Translations under genes and position numbers: made by a program
The notes under the pieces: generated by a model
What the model was told of the DNA's origin: nothing
Seen by the model: only the letters and a program-made list of their open reading frames with translations
Databases searched by the model: none
In this document: positions 26,672 to 34,253 of the stretch, piece after piece
How positions within the stretch are numbered: position 1 is the stretch's first letter
Layout of the letters: the number at the start of each line of letters is the position of its first letter
Origin: Synechococcus sp. CS-1330
GTDB lineage: Bacteria > Cyanobacteriota > Cyanobacteriia > PCC-6307 > Cyanobiaceae
Direction: 5' to 3'
DNA: 64,000 nt
NCBI GenBank assembly: GCA_025128025.1
Contig: JAHLYR010000068.1
Location: forward strand, 124,001-188,000

Positions 26672-27070
26672 ATGGAGTCCTTTCAGCAAGCCTTTGAAGC
26701 CCTTCTGGCCCTCGCCCCAGGGCCGGTTTTTCCTCGCGCTCGGGAGCTCTACTTGCGCAAATACTGCCTGGAGGGACGCGACGCCCAGGATCGCTTCCGC
26801 ACCTTCCTATTTGAAGAGGAGATTCAGGAATCCGAAGGGGGCACCGTGCGGGTAAGCGCCCTGAGCTTCGCGGTGGTGCACTGGCAGGCAGCCCAGAGCA
26901 CCCCTGAGGAATATGTCGCCTACCTTCAGCGGCGCTGGAAGCTGCAGCCCGATGGGCTCAGCCTTGAAAACGAGTCCTGGTTTCGAGATGGCGGCGCCTT
27001 TGCCCGCTTTCAGGCAGCGGCGTCCTACGAGCGTTCCCCTGCCGGTGAGTTGCTGTTGGGTGGTGTTTGA
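26672..27070 (+). CDS. Conserved-looking hypothetical protein (132 aa)
   Basis: A 132-residue soluble protein starting MESFQQAFEALLALAPGPVF and rich in aromatic and charged residues (YLRKYCLEGRDAQDRFRTFL, WKLQPDGLSLENESWFRDGG). Composition and third-position GC are like real genes. No domain is recognised. Its last 46 bases overlap the end of the convergent DUF2103 gene on the other strand. Confidence 0.7.
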   Translation: MESFQQAFEALLALAPGPVFPRARELYLRKYCLEGRDAQDRFRTFLFEEEIQESEGGTVRVSALSFAVVHWQAAQSTPEEYVAYLQRRWKLQPDGLSLENESWFRDGGAFARFQAAASYERSPAGELLLGGV

Positions 27071-27342
27071 CCCAGCAACCGATCTAGGCACTGCTGCAGT
27101 TGTTCCCGGCTCAAGCCGGTGACTACAAACACCTCCTGCAGGCTGCTGCCGCGGCGGGCGACCAGCTTGTGCCCCCCGGTGATGGGAGCTGAAACCCGCA
27201 TCCGCATCTGGCTGCTGCGGCCGCGCACGCGGCTGATCACCGCCGGGGTGACGGTGTCGATGCCGGGGCAGAGCGCAAGTTGCTTGAGCAGCGGAATCAG
27301 CCCCTCCACGTAGGTGCTGTGGGTGATGACCACCCGGCCCAT
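27025..27342 (-). CDS. DUF2103 protein
   Basis: A 105-residue protein starting MGRVVITHSTYVEGLIPLLK, which I recognise as the DUF2103 family found in cyanobacteria and some archaea. RVRGRSSQMRMRVSAPITGGHKLVARRGSSLQEVFVVT is the conserved core. Function is unassigned. The start codon shares one base with the stop of clpS (TGATG), so translation is coupled. The C-terminal 15 codons overlap the hypothetical gene on the plus strand. Confidence 0.78.
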   Translation of the reverse strand: MGRVVITHSTYVEGLIPLLKQLALCPGIDTVTPAVISRVRGRSSQMRMRVSAPITGGHKLVARRGSSLQEVFVVTGLSREQLQQCLDRLLGQTPPNSNSPAGERS

Positions 27343-27647
27343 CAGGCCCGCTCCAAAGGAGCCATGGTCAGGCCGGCTGCTCCCAGCTGCTGGTGGTAGA
27401 GCTCAGCCTGCTCCTGGGGGCCGCACCACACCACCGCCGAACCCTCCCCGTCGATGCGGTGGGCCAGGTCCCAGGCCTTATCAGGGAGCATGGCGGGAAT
27501 GATGCGCACCAGTGTTTCCACCACGTGCTGAAAGGTGTTGAAGTCGTCGTCGAGCACCACCACCTTGAAGTCGGGGTATGGCTGGCGCAGGCGCAGTCGC
27601 TCCTGAACGGGGCTGGCGGAGGAAAGGACCACAACCACGGACTGCAA
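27342..27647 (-). CDS. clpS: ClpS-type protease adaptor
   Basis: A 101-residue ClpS, which delivers N-degron substrates to ClpAP/ClpCP. FKVVVLDDDFNTFQHVVETLVRIIPAML is the substrate- and Clp-binding face, and WDLAHRIDGEGSAVVWCGPQEQAELYHQQL is the conserved second half. DDDFNTFQ replaces the NDDYTPME of E. coli, as in cyanobacterial homologues. It diverges from petN across 61 bases and is coupled to the DUF2103 gene. Confidence 0.92.
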   Translation of the reverse strand: MQSVVVVLSSASPVQERLRLRQPYPDFKVVVLDDDFNTFQHVVETLVRIIPAMLPDKAWDLAHRIDGEGSAVVWCGPQEQAELYHQQLGAAGLTMAPLERA

Positions 27648-27677
27648 CGACGAACACCTTTAGTTCTCCAGCCTAGG

Positions 27678-27683
27678 TAAAGT
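27678..27683 (+). promoter_or_regulatory. Candidate -10 box of petN
   Basis: TAAAGT sits 25 bases upstream of the petN ATG in the short clpS-petN divergent region and is the best -10-like hexamer there. No matching -35 is convincing. This is inference from position only. Confidence 0.25.
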
Positions 27684-27708
27684 GACGTCAACGATTGCAA
27701 GCTGCTCC

Positions 27709-27810
27709 ATGTTGATCTCTGCGGGTTGGGCCTCCTTGGCTGCTCTGTTCAGCTTTTCCATCGCCATGGTGGTCTGGGGTCGTCACGGCGACAACAGCAT
27801 CAAGTTCTGA
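27709..27810 (+). CDS. petN: Cytochrome b6f complex subunit PetN
   Basis: A 33-residue single-helix protein, [20 protein letters not shown] followed by [13 protein letters not shown]. Both the length and the VVWGRxGD motif are diagnostic of PetN, a small subunit essential for stability of the thylakoid cytochrome b6f complex. It precedes a second tiny membrane protein by 20 bases, which suggests co-transcription with the cofH group. Confidence 0.93.
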   Translation: MLISAGWASLAALFSFSIAMVVWGRHGDNSIKF

Positions 27811-27830
27811 CCTGGCTTTGACGATCCTCT

Positions 27831-27983
27831 GTGCCTGAGCTGAACCTCTCCGCCTCCCAGGTGCTTTCCGCTATCGCGGTGCTGCTGCTGGTGTTTGTTA
27901 GCGGAGGCGTGATCTATCTCTCCATCATCGAGTGGAGCGATCGTCGCCGTCGCAGCGCCCTTGAAACCAAGCGCCGCAAGTGA
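27831..27983 (+). CDS. Small single-helix membrane protein between petN and cofH (50 aa)
   Basis: GTG start, then PELNLSASQVLSAIAV, a helix over LLLVFVSGGVIYLSIIEW, and a very basic tail (SDRRRRSALETKRRK). The topology prediction is one helix with the C-terminus in the cytosol. Its stop overlaps the GTG of cofH (GTGA). I do not know a name; the coupling argues it is a real gene. Confidence 0.72.
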   Translation: MPELNLSASQVLSAIAVLLLVFVSGGVIYLSIIEWSDRRRRSALETKRRK

Positions 27984-29287
27984 GCGCCGCTGGCTCTTCG
28001 CGATCCTCCCCCACTCCCGCTGGGTTAGCCGATTGGGCCTGGCGTAGCGCAGCAGATCTGCTGGTGCCTCCCCCAGCTGCGCCCCCTACCCCTTCGCCAG
28101 CCCTCGACCTAGGGGACCTGGTTGCGGCCATTGACTTGGCCCAGCCAAAGCTGCCGCTCAGTAGTGATACCGATAAGCACGACCAGGCCAGCTGGGATCC
28201 GGCCTTGCTTGCCTCCCTCGGTCTTACCTTGCTCAGCCGCAGCGCTGATGCCGAGCAGGATGAATTGCTGCGCCGCGCTGCAGACGGATTGCGTCAACAA
28301 CTAGCGGGCAACATCGTCACCTACGTGGTGAACCGCAACCTCAACGTTTCAAACCACTGCATCAAGCACTGCAGCTTCTGCGCCTTCCGCCGCGATGCTG
28401 GCGACCCCGGCGCCTACTGGCTTAGCGAAGCAGACCTGCAGCAAAAAGCCGCCGAGGCACTTGAGGCTGGAGCCACCGAGCTCTGTATCCAGGGCGGACT
28501 CAACCCAGCCGCCACCGTGGCAGGCAGTCAGCTGGCCTATGCCGAACGGTTGCTTGGTCTGTTGCAGCAGGCAGCACCGGGGTTGCACCTTCATGCCTTT
28601 TCGCCCCAGGAGCTGCTTTATTTCGCCCAGCACGATGGGCTGCCCCTCGATCAGGTGCTGGTGCGGCTGCAAGCTGCTGGCCTGGGATCGGTGCCGGGTA
28701 CGGCGGCAGAGGTGCTCAGTGAGCCGGTGCGGCAGGTGCTCTGTCCGGAGAAACTCACGGCCCGGGAGTGGGTGGCGGTGATGCTTCAGGTGCACCAGCA
28801 AGGCTTGCCTGCCACCAGCACCCTGATGGCAGGCCACATCGAGTCTCCGGCCGACGTGGTGGCTCACCTGCTCACCCTGGTGGCGGTGCAGCGCTACGCC
28901 TGGCAGCATCAACGCCAGGGTTTCACTGAGTTTGTGCTGCTGCCGTTTGTGGGCGCCTCGGCGCCAGCTGCCCTGCGCTCCCGGGTGCAACGGGACCAGC
29001 CCGACCCTGCAGCGATGTTGCGGCTCACGGCCCAGGCCCGTCTGTTGCTTGGCCCCTGGTTTCGCTTCCACCAGCCCAGCTGGGTGAAGCTCACCCTCGC
29101 AGGCGCCACCGAGGCCCTGCGCTGGGGCTGCAATGACCTGGGCGGCACCTTGATGGAGGAGCACATCACAACGATGGCGGGTGCCAGCGGCGGCACCCGC
29201 CAGTCCCCCCAGGCGCTCGAGGCGGCTGCCCAGCGACTTGGCCGTCCGGTGCGGCGCCGCACCACCCTCTACGGAGCTGGGGCGTGA
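27980..29287 (+). CDS. cofH: 7,8-didemethyl-8-hydroxy-5-deazariboflavin synthase subunit CofH
   Basis: A 435-residue radical SAM enzyme. The iron-sulfur cysteines are C127, C131 and C134 in NHCIKHCSFCAF. Other family segments are ELCIQGGLNP, STLMAGHIESPADVVAHL, FTEFVLLPFV and NDLGGTLMEEHITTMAGA. CofH with CofG makes the deazaflavin FO, in cyanobacteria mainly an antenna chromophore of DNA photolyases. CofG is not in the window. About 60 residues at the N-terminus precede the conserved region, so a later start is possible, although the GTGA overlap supports 27980. It overlaps the next gene by 4 bases. Confidence 0.92.
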   Translation: MSAAGSSRSSPTPAGLADWAWRSAADLLVPPPAAPPTPSPALDLGDLVAAIDLAQPKLPLSSDTDKHDQASWDPALLASLGLTLLSRSADAEQDELLRRAADGLRQQLAGNIVTYVVNRNLNVSNHCIKHCSFCAFRRDAGDPGAYWLSEADLQQKAAEALEAGATELCIQGGLNPAATVAGSQLAYAERLLGLLQQAAPGLHLHAFSPQELLYFAQHDGLPLDQVLVRLQAAGLGSVPGTAAEVLSEPVRQVLCPEKLTAREWVAVMLQVHQQGLPATSTLMAGHIESPADVVAHLLTLVAVQRYAWQHQRQGFTEFVLLPFVGASAPAALRSRVQRDQPDPAAMLRLTAQARLLLGPWFRFHQPSWVKLTLAGATEALRWGCNDLGGTLMEEHITTMAGASGGTRQSPQALEAAAQRLGRPVRRRTTLYGAGA

Positions 29288-30579
29288 CCCGCTTGCGCTG
29301 GACCATCATCCTGACGGTTCTGTTGCTACTTCTTCCCGCTGGCTTGCTGCTGCGATCCCCCCGGCCCCGGGCCGAGGGTCTGGAGCGGCTGCTGGGCCAG
29401 GCCGCCCTGCTGCAGAGCTTTCCCGCCGCCCCGGAGCGACCGGTGCCAGCCCTGTGGAGCCAGCGCCTCGGCGCGGCTCAGGCGCGTCGGATTTGGCGTC
29501 AGCAGCGCCGCTTCTGGTGGCAGTTCTGGGGGCGCGATGGCGATGGTGGCCCCTTTCTGGCCTATCAGTTTCAACCAGCAAGCCCCCTGCCTCCCCATGG
29601 AATTCGGGTTGATGACCTCGTGGTCGTGGCAGCCGATCCCCTTGCCAAGCGGCTACTACAAGACCAGCTCAACTTGGCCCAACGTCAGCGCCGTGGTCTG
29701 GAGCAGCGCTGTCTGCAGCGCTTGCAGCAGGAGCAAGCGGTTTTCTGGGCCCCCCTTGGCCTTGGCGTGATGGCGGGTCCTGCAGCACCTTTGCTGCAAC
29801 GCTTCCAGGAGGGGTGTTTGAGTCTCGGGCTCGAGGGCGCCAACCTGGCTCTCGCTGGAGAAGCAGCTGCCGCCAGCGGCCTGCTGGCCGCCCCAGGGCG
29901 TGCGGCGCCAGCCGTTTTGCCTCCCCCCCTGCCTGCAGATTTGCTGCTGGAGTGGCGCGGTCCTGGCCTCGAGGGCTTACTGCAGGGGCTGCTGAGCCGC
30001 CAGCTGATCCGGGAACCGCTGGCGGCCCGCTACGGCATCGGTGATGCCCAAATCACCATGTTGCGTCGAGTGCCCTTTGTCTTGCGACTGCGCCCGCTGG
30101 CCCAAGGCCCCTTTCAGACGGGTTTGGAGCTGGAGTTGGCGGTCTCGGGTGATCGGCGCCCCTGGAACCAGATGCTCGCCGGGCTGGTGGAGCCGCTGGA
30201 GACCCAGGGGCTCGAGGCAACGCAATCTGGCTCCAAGGCCTTAGCCGCAACGCTCTGGCGCCAGCAGGATGGGCGAGTCGTGGGAGGTTGGCGCTGGGTG
30301 CTGGCTGGTTCAAGCAGACCCCAGCTACTGCTGTTCCTTGGACCCGAACCACCTGGCGCTACTCCTGCAGCAGCCACGCCTGTGCTGAGCCAGCCCGGCC
30401 TTGGCGCTGCGATGCAGTTGCGGCTGCGGCCTGCAGCGCTTGCAGCGCGGGGCTTGCTGCCGCCAGAATTGCCCAAGCCCGTCCAATTGGCTAGCCAGCT
30501 CAGCCTGACGGCAGTGCCGGCTGCTCCTGGCTCAGCCCTCAGCCAGCTGACGGGGCGGCTTCAGCTGCAATCTCGGTAG
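29284..30579 (+). CDS. Hypothetical protein with N-terminal membrane helix (431 aa)
   Basis: Starts GTG at the cofH stop. One helix (TIILTVLLLLLPAGLLL) is followed by a 400-residue, alanine-, leucine- and arginine-rich soluble part likely outside the cytoplasm. Segments such as HGIRVDDLVVVAADPLAKRL and YGIGDAQITMLRRVPFVLRL give it a beta-rich look similar to DUF3352-like proteins, but I cannot assign a family. Its last 41 bases overlap thf1 on the opposite strand. Confidence 0.65.
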   Translation: MTRLRWTIILTVLLLLLPAGLLLRSPRPRAEGLERLLGQAALLQSFPAAPERPVPALWSQRLGAAQARRIWRQQRRFWWQFWGRDGDGGPFLAYQFQPASPLPPHGIRVDDLVVVAADPLAKRLLQDQLNLAQRQRRGLEQRCLQRLQQEQAVFWAPLGLGVMAGPAAPLLQRFQEGCLSLGLEGANLALAGEAAAASGLLAAPGRAAPAVLPPPLPADLLLEWRGPGLEGLLQGLLSRQLIREPLAARYGIGDAQITMLRRVPFVLRLRPLAQGPFQTGLELELAVSGDRRPWNQMLAGLVEPLETQGLEATQSGSKALAATLWRQQDGRVVGGWRWVLAGSSRPQLLLFLGPEPPGATPAAATPVLSQPGLGAAMQLRLRPAALAARGLLPPELPKPVQLASQLSLTAVPAAPGSALSQLTGRLQLQSR

Positions 30580-31255
30580 GGGCCTCTGTGGCTTCCTGTT
30601 GCTGCCGCTCCCTTTTACGGCGTTCAGAAGCAACGGTTTCCGCCATTAGCTCCACGGCCTGGGCCATTTTCTCGAGGTTGGTGGCGTAGAGGCTCAGGTC
30701 CTTGTCGAGTCGCTCCCGCAGCAAGCCCATGGCTCCGCCTAGATCGTGGGCATAGCTGCGCAGGGCGGAGGCATCCAAGGCGTCTGCGCCTTGGGCCTGC
30801 TCAAGCAGGCTAAGCAGGCCTACGGCCATCAACCGCGAATAGTGGAAATCGGGGCGGCGGATGCCAGCAAGTGCTGCCGCAAGGGGTTCGGGTGCGCCCG
30901 AGCCCTCCTGTTCGATCCACTGCTTCACCTGCTCGACGCTGTGGATGCCCATGGCAGCCATGGCGCTGTCTCGCTGCTGGCGCAACTGGTCGGCATCGAA
31001 GCCGGAAGCGCAGCAAAGGGCCTGGAGCAGGGGGAGGCGCTGGCCGTCAGGGCGATAGCCCCTGGCAAAACTGTCGAACACCTGGATCAGACCGCATGCA
31101 AACAGGGCGTCACTGCGAAAGCCAGTTTGACGGCTGAGCAGGTGCAGTTCCACAAGCAGCTCATCCACCATGCGGCGATAGAGCGGCGCGATCACGTGGG
31201 GGAAGGCGCGGTGAAACTCCCGCTTGCTGTCGGCAACGGTGAGGGCTGCACTCAC
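30539..31255 (-). CDS. thf1: Thf1/Psb29, photosystem II biogenesis protein
   Basis: About 238 residues. VADSKREFHRAFPHVIAPLYRRMVDELLVELHLLS and DALFACGLIQVFDSFARGYRP are the conserved start, and LDKDLSLYATNLEKMAQAVELM the conserved end, of Thf1/Psb29. The protein controls accumulation of heterohexameric FtsH in thylakoids and PSII repair. GTG at 31255 or TTG at 31270 could be the start; the sequence before SAALTVADSK is not conserved, so GTG is chosen. It diverges from clpP across about 75 bases, and ftsH lies 3 kb away. Confidence 0.9.
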   Translation of the reverse strand: MSAALTVADSKREFHRAFPHVIAPLYRRMVDELLVELHLLSRQTGFRSDALFACGLIQVFDSFARGYRPDGQRLPLLQALCCASGFDADQLRQQRDSAMAAMGIHSVEQVKQWIEQEGSGAPEPLAAALAGIRRPDFHYSRLMAVGLLSLLEQAQGADALDASALRSYAHDLGGAMGLLRERLDKDLSLYATNLEKMAQAVELMAETVASERRKRERQQQEATEAPTEIAAEAAPSAG

Positions 31256-31331
31256 GCTGGAATAGGCCAAGGTTGGTCGACCCTAGCGGCCCAGGCTCAG
31301 TAGGATCGAACTCACTTGCGAATTCAGCTCC

Positions 31332-31922
31332 ATGATCCCGATCGTGATTGAAGAGTCGGGCCGTGGTGAACGCGCATTTGACATCTATTCTCGGCTACTG
31401 CGGGAGCGCATCATCTTTTTGGGTGAACCGGTCACTGCTGAGTCTGCCAACCGGGTTGTGGCCCAGCTGCTCTTTCTAGAGGCAGAAGATCCCGAAAAGG
31501 ATATTTTCATGTACATCAATTCACCGGGTGGATCGGTATATGACGGTCTGGGAATTTTTGACACCATGCAGCACATCAAGCCAGACGTGCAGACCGTCTG
31601 CGTGGGTCTAGCTGCCTCTATGGGTGCCTTTCTGCTTTGCGCTGGCACCAAGGGCAAGCGCAGCAGCCTCACCCACTCGCGGATAATGATCCACCAGCCC
31701 TTGGGCGGTGCCCGCGGCCAGGCCAGCGACATCCGCATTCAGGCCAACGAAATTCTCTACTTGAAGCAGAAGCTCAATCAGGAGCTCAGCGATCGCACGG
31801 GCCAAGCCCTGCCCCGCATCGAGGAAGACACCGACCGCGACTTTTTCATGTCACCCGCGGAGGCTGTTGAGTACGGCTTAATAGACAAGGTGATCGAAAA
31901 GAGACCCGTGCGTCCCGTTTGA
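31332..31922 (+). CDS. clpP: ATP-dependent Clp protease proteolytic subunit
   Basis: A 196-residue serine protease subunit. The catalytic serine is in [12 protein letters not shown] (Ser96), the histidine in [13 protein letters not shown] (His121), and the aspartate downstream in [31 protein letters not shown] and the C-terminal [12 protein letters not shown] complete the fold. All active-site residues are present, so this is a ClpP rather than an inactive ClpR. Cyanobacteria have several ClpP paralogues; which one this is cannot be settled here. Confidence 0.95.
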   Translation: MIPIVIEESGRGERAFDIYSRLLRERIIFLGEPVTAESANRVVAQLLFLEAEDPEKDIFMYINSPGGSVYDGLGIFDTMQHIKPDVQTVCVGLAASMGAFLLCAGTKGKRSSLTHSRIMIHQPLGGARGQASDIRIQANEILYLKQKLNQELSDRTGQALPRIEEDTDRDFFMSPAEAVEYGLIDKVIEKRPVRPV

Positions 31923-31945
31923 GGGACTGGCTGGCGTTCCCAGGC

Positions 31946-31968
31946 AAAATCTGATTAAAAGATTTTTT
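31946..31968 (+). terminator. Weak AT-rich hairpin after clpP
   Basis: AAAATCT pairs with AGATTTT across a 7-base loop, followed by two T. It lies between the clpP stop and the convergent beta-barrel gene, so it could end clpP transcription and, being nearly symmetric, also serve the other strand. Stem strength is low. Confidence 0.3.
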
Positions 31969-32713
31969 AAAACGAGTAGCGCAAACTCAGCTGCACCCCA
32001 TGGGCCTGCAAGGCCGCCTGGGTTCCTCCTATAGCGATCGTGGTGCCTGCTGGCAGCGTCGGTCGCGACAAGCCAGCCTGACCACTGCTGGTGCGCACAT
32101 CACCAAGGTCGCTAAAGCGATAGGCCAGATCGAGATCTAGCCGCTTACTAAGGGGAATGCTGATGCCTGCGGTGAGTAGGTAGACCAGATCGCTGGAGCT
32201 GCCATCGGGCGTGACAGTGGCAGCATTGGCAGCGATGCCAGGGAAGCGATAGGTAACGGAGCTAAGGCTGTTGCGGGCGACACCGAGGCCGGCGCCAAGG
32301 AAAGGGCGAATGCGGCCCACTTTGGGCAGATCCACATAGGCAACCCCAAATCCGGCCACCGAGGAGGCTGAGCCAGTCACAGGCTGGTTTGCTCCGGCAC
32401 GGCCCAAGAAGTTGCTTTGGCCGCTGAACTCCAGCTCTGGCCGCCAGCTGAGCAGGGCTTCGGCCCGCAACCAGCTGTTGAAGCGATATCCCGCCGCTGC
32501 ATCGATCACTGCTGCCGGCTCGAAGCTGCCTGAAGCTCCAAGGGCTTGGCCGTTATTGCCAGTGCCGCACCCAAACAGGGCAGGGGGCTGCAGGCTGGAA
32601 CAGTTGTTGTCACTGAAACCGTTTGCCTTTGGCCAATCGCTGCCTGCCCCCAGGCGCAGATAGGGGCCGCTAGCCAGCGGTGGGTTGGCGAGCTTTACAT
32701 CAATATCAGGCAT
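31967..32713 (-). CDS. Outer-membrane beta-barrel (opacity-type) protein without signal peptide
   Basis: A 248-residue protein with the alternating strand pattern of small opacity/OmpA-like barrels: ASGPYLRLGAGSDW, PAAVIDAAAGYRFNSWLRAEALLSW, VGRIRPFLGAGLGVARN, LVYLLTAGISIPLSKRLDLDLAYRFSDLG, ending VQLSLRYSF with the terminal aromatic expected of barrels. The ATG used overlaps the kinase stop by 8 bases. Neither that start nor the open frame upstream encodes a signal peptide, although the fold should need export. It may be a truncated copy missing its 5' end. Confidence 0.7.
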   Translation of the reverse strand: MPDIDVKLANPPLASGPYLRLGAGSDWPKANGFSDNNCSSLQPPALFGCGTGNNGQALGASGSFEPAAVIDAAAGYRFNSWLRAEALLSWRPELEFSGQSNFLGRAGANQPVTGSASSVAGFGVAYVDLPKVGRIRPFLGAGLGVARNSLSSVTYRFPGIAANAATVTPDGSSSDLVYLLTAGISIPLSKRLDLDLAYRFSDLGDVRTSSGQAGLSRPTLPAGTTIAIGGTQAALQAHGVQLSLRYSF

Positions 32714-33785
32714 TCCAGGCACTCGGATCGGGCAGAGCTTGCCAGGCGTCAATTTCCAAGGAGTAGGCCGCATGACGCTGGATCGCGTCATCCATGAACA
32801 GGGCTGCTCGGATGGGAATGTCTGGGCCCGTGAAGGAATGCATAGCTATGCCGGCAGTGATGGTCCGTAGAGCTGCCAATTGCAGGTCGTATCGCGCTTC
32901 TTCAAGCGAGTAGTCGCAAACTCCAAGCTTGAGCAGTTCTTGGTGCCACGCCTGCAGCAGGTCTTCATGACGTCCAAGCCGCTGCGCCTGGGGGGTGCTG
33001 CCGCCAATTAAAAAGGCGATATCAATAGCGGCTGAACTACGGCTGGCCCAGGACCAATCAATTATCACCGACTCCGGATCTTCCTGCGTATGGCCGAACA
33101 GCAAATTGTCGGCGCGCAGATCACCATGGACGAGGGTCCAAGGCCTGTCGTTGAGAGCCTGGTCAATGTCAGAGCTTTGCTCTAGTACCGCGCGATATAA
33201 GCGGCAAACATCCGTGCCGAAGCGCACGCCGTAGGTGGCAAAGAAATCATCAACGATTTCGGCTTTGGGGTCTGCAAACCAGAAGCCATGGTTTGGCAAC
33301 CAGCTGTGCTGGTTCAAGGAAGGATCAAGCCAGAATTCGGCGTGGATAGCTGCCATGCGTTGAATCGTGGCCAACGTTTCCTGGTAGCTGAGGCCGATGA
33401 CTTGATCGCCTGAACGTAGGTGGGTCAGATCCTCGATCAGCAACCAAAAAGGTTCAGAGGAATTGGTTGCAAAGACTGAGGGTTTGTGATTTTCTATTCT
33501 TGGAGTGCAGTGAGTGTAAACACCCACCTCACGACCAAAGGCATTATTCAGCCGGCTGAACTCATTGAAGTCCTTATTGGAGGTTTCACTTTTGAGAATT
33601 ACGCTTGCTGGCCCTTCTTCAGGTGGATCACAGCTCAGCTCTAGGCGCCAAGTGGTCGATTGAAATCCCCTGCCCTCCCCCAGCAGCTTCGCTTCCAGGC
33701 TTTTGACATTGGTGCCGAGAGCCTCGCCGATCCACTGCGGTTCGGGCTGCTTTACCAGCATTTCTGTGGGATCGATGGCCGCCAT
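32706..33785 (-). CDS. Aminoglycoside-phosphotransferase/CHK-kinase-like protein
   Basis: A 359-residue kinase-fold protein. The catalytic loop is LVHGDLRADNLLF and the metal-binding segment is VIIDWSWASRSSAAIDIAFLI, as in APH and CHK/EcKL-like small-molecule kinases. The N-lobe has WRLELSCD and ASVILKSETSNKDF with the ATP lysine. FWLLIEDLTHLRSGDQ resembles ecdysteroid-kinase-like proteins more than antibiotic kinases. Base composition is visibly lower in GC than that of neighbours, suggesting acquisition. It is translationally coupled to the beta-barrel gene. The substrate is unknown. Confidence 0.78.
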   Translation of the reverse strand: MAAIDPTEMLVKQPEPQWIGEALGTNVKSLEAKLLGEGRGFQSTTWRLELSCDPPEEGPASVILKSETSNKDFNEFSRLNNAFGREVGVYTHCTPRIENHKPSVFATNSSEPFWLLIEDLTHLRSGDQVIGLSYQETLATIQRMAAIHAEFWLDPSLNQHSWLPNHGFWFADPKAEIVDDFFATYGVRFGTDVCRLYRAVLEQSSDIDQALNDRPWTLVHGDLRADNLLFGHTQEDPESVIIDWSWASRSSAAIDIAFLIGGSTPQAQRLGRHEDLLQAWHQELLKLGVCDYSLEEARYDLQLAALRTITAGIAMHSFTGPDIPIRAALFMDDAIQRHAAYSLEIDAWQALPDPSAWNA

Positions 33786-33947
33786 ACCAAGAAGTCCAAT
33801 TGAGTGCGTGGCTATGAACCTTAGTTGGGTTAGGGCCGTTGCCCTTCAGTGCCGGCCAAGCAGCAGAGGAGCAGGAAGCTTCGAACACGGGTTGGTTGAC
33901 GGATGGGACCAGCGCGGCCAAGTTGGGGCGCACTTCAGAACTGCCGT

Positions 33948-34253
33948 ATGTACGCCACCCTGCGCGAATACGAGGGAATTAAGGATCCAGCTCAGGCCAC
34001 CCAGCCTTTGCTTGATGGGCTGCTAGCTGAAATGCAAGCACTGCCAGGTTTTATTGCCTACTACTTCGTGGACGTCGGTGAGGCCGGTGACCGGATGATC
34101 TCCCTAAGCGTGTTTGAGACTAGTGAGGCAGCTGAGGAGTCGAATCGCGTGGCAGCAGGCTGGGTGGCTCGCTGGTTAGCGGAACACCCACAAACAGCAC
34201 CCACGGCGAGTCGCGTGGATGCCGGTCCTGTGATGGCTAGTGCCACTGCTTGA
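33948..34253 (+). CDS. Antibiotic-biosynthesis-monooxygenase-like small protein (101 aa)
   Basis: A 101-residue dimeric alpha/beta-barrel-like protein starting MYATLREYEGIKDPAQATQP. The pattern LPGFIAYYFVDVGEAGDRMISLSVFETSEAAEESNRVAAGWV resembles ABM/YgiN-like folds, which range from monooxygenases to haem or quinone-binding proteins. Function is undefined. It ends exactly one base before the ftsH stop on the opposite strand. The 160 bases upstream hold no visible gene. Confidence 0.68.
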   Translation: MYATLREYEGIKDPAQATQPLLDGLLAEMQALPGFIAYYFVDVGEAGDRMISLSVFETSEAAEESNRVAAGWVARWLAEHPQTAPTASRVDAGPVMASATA

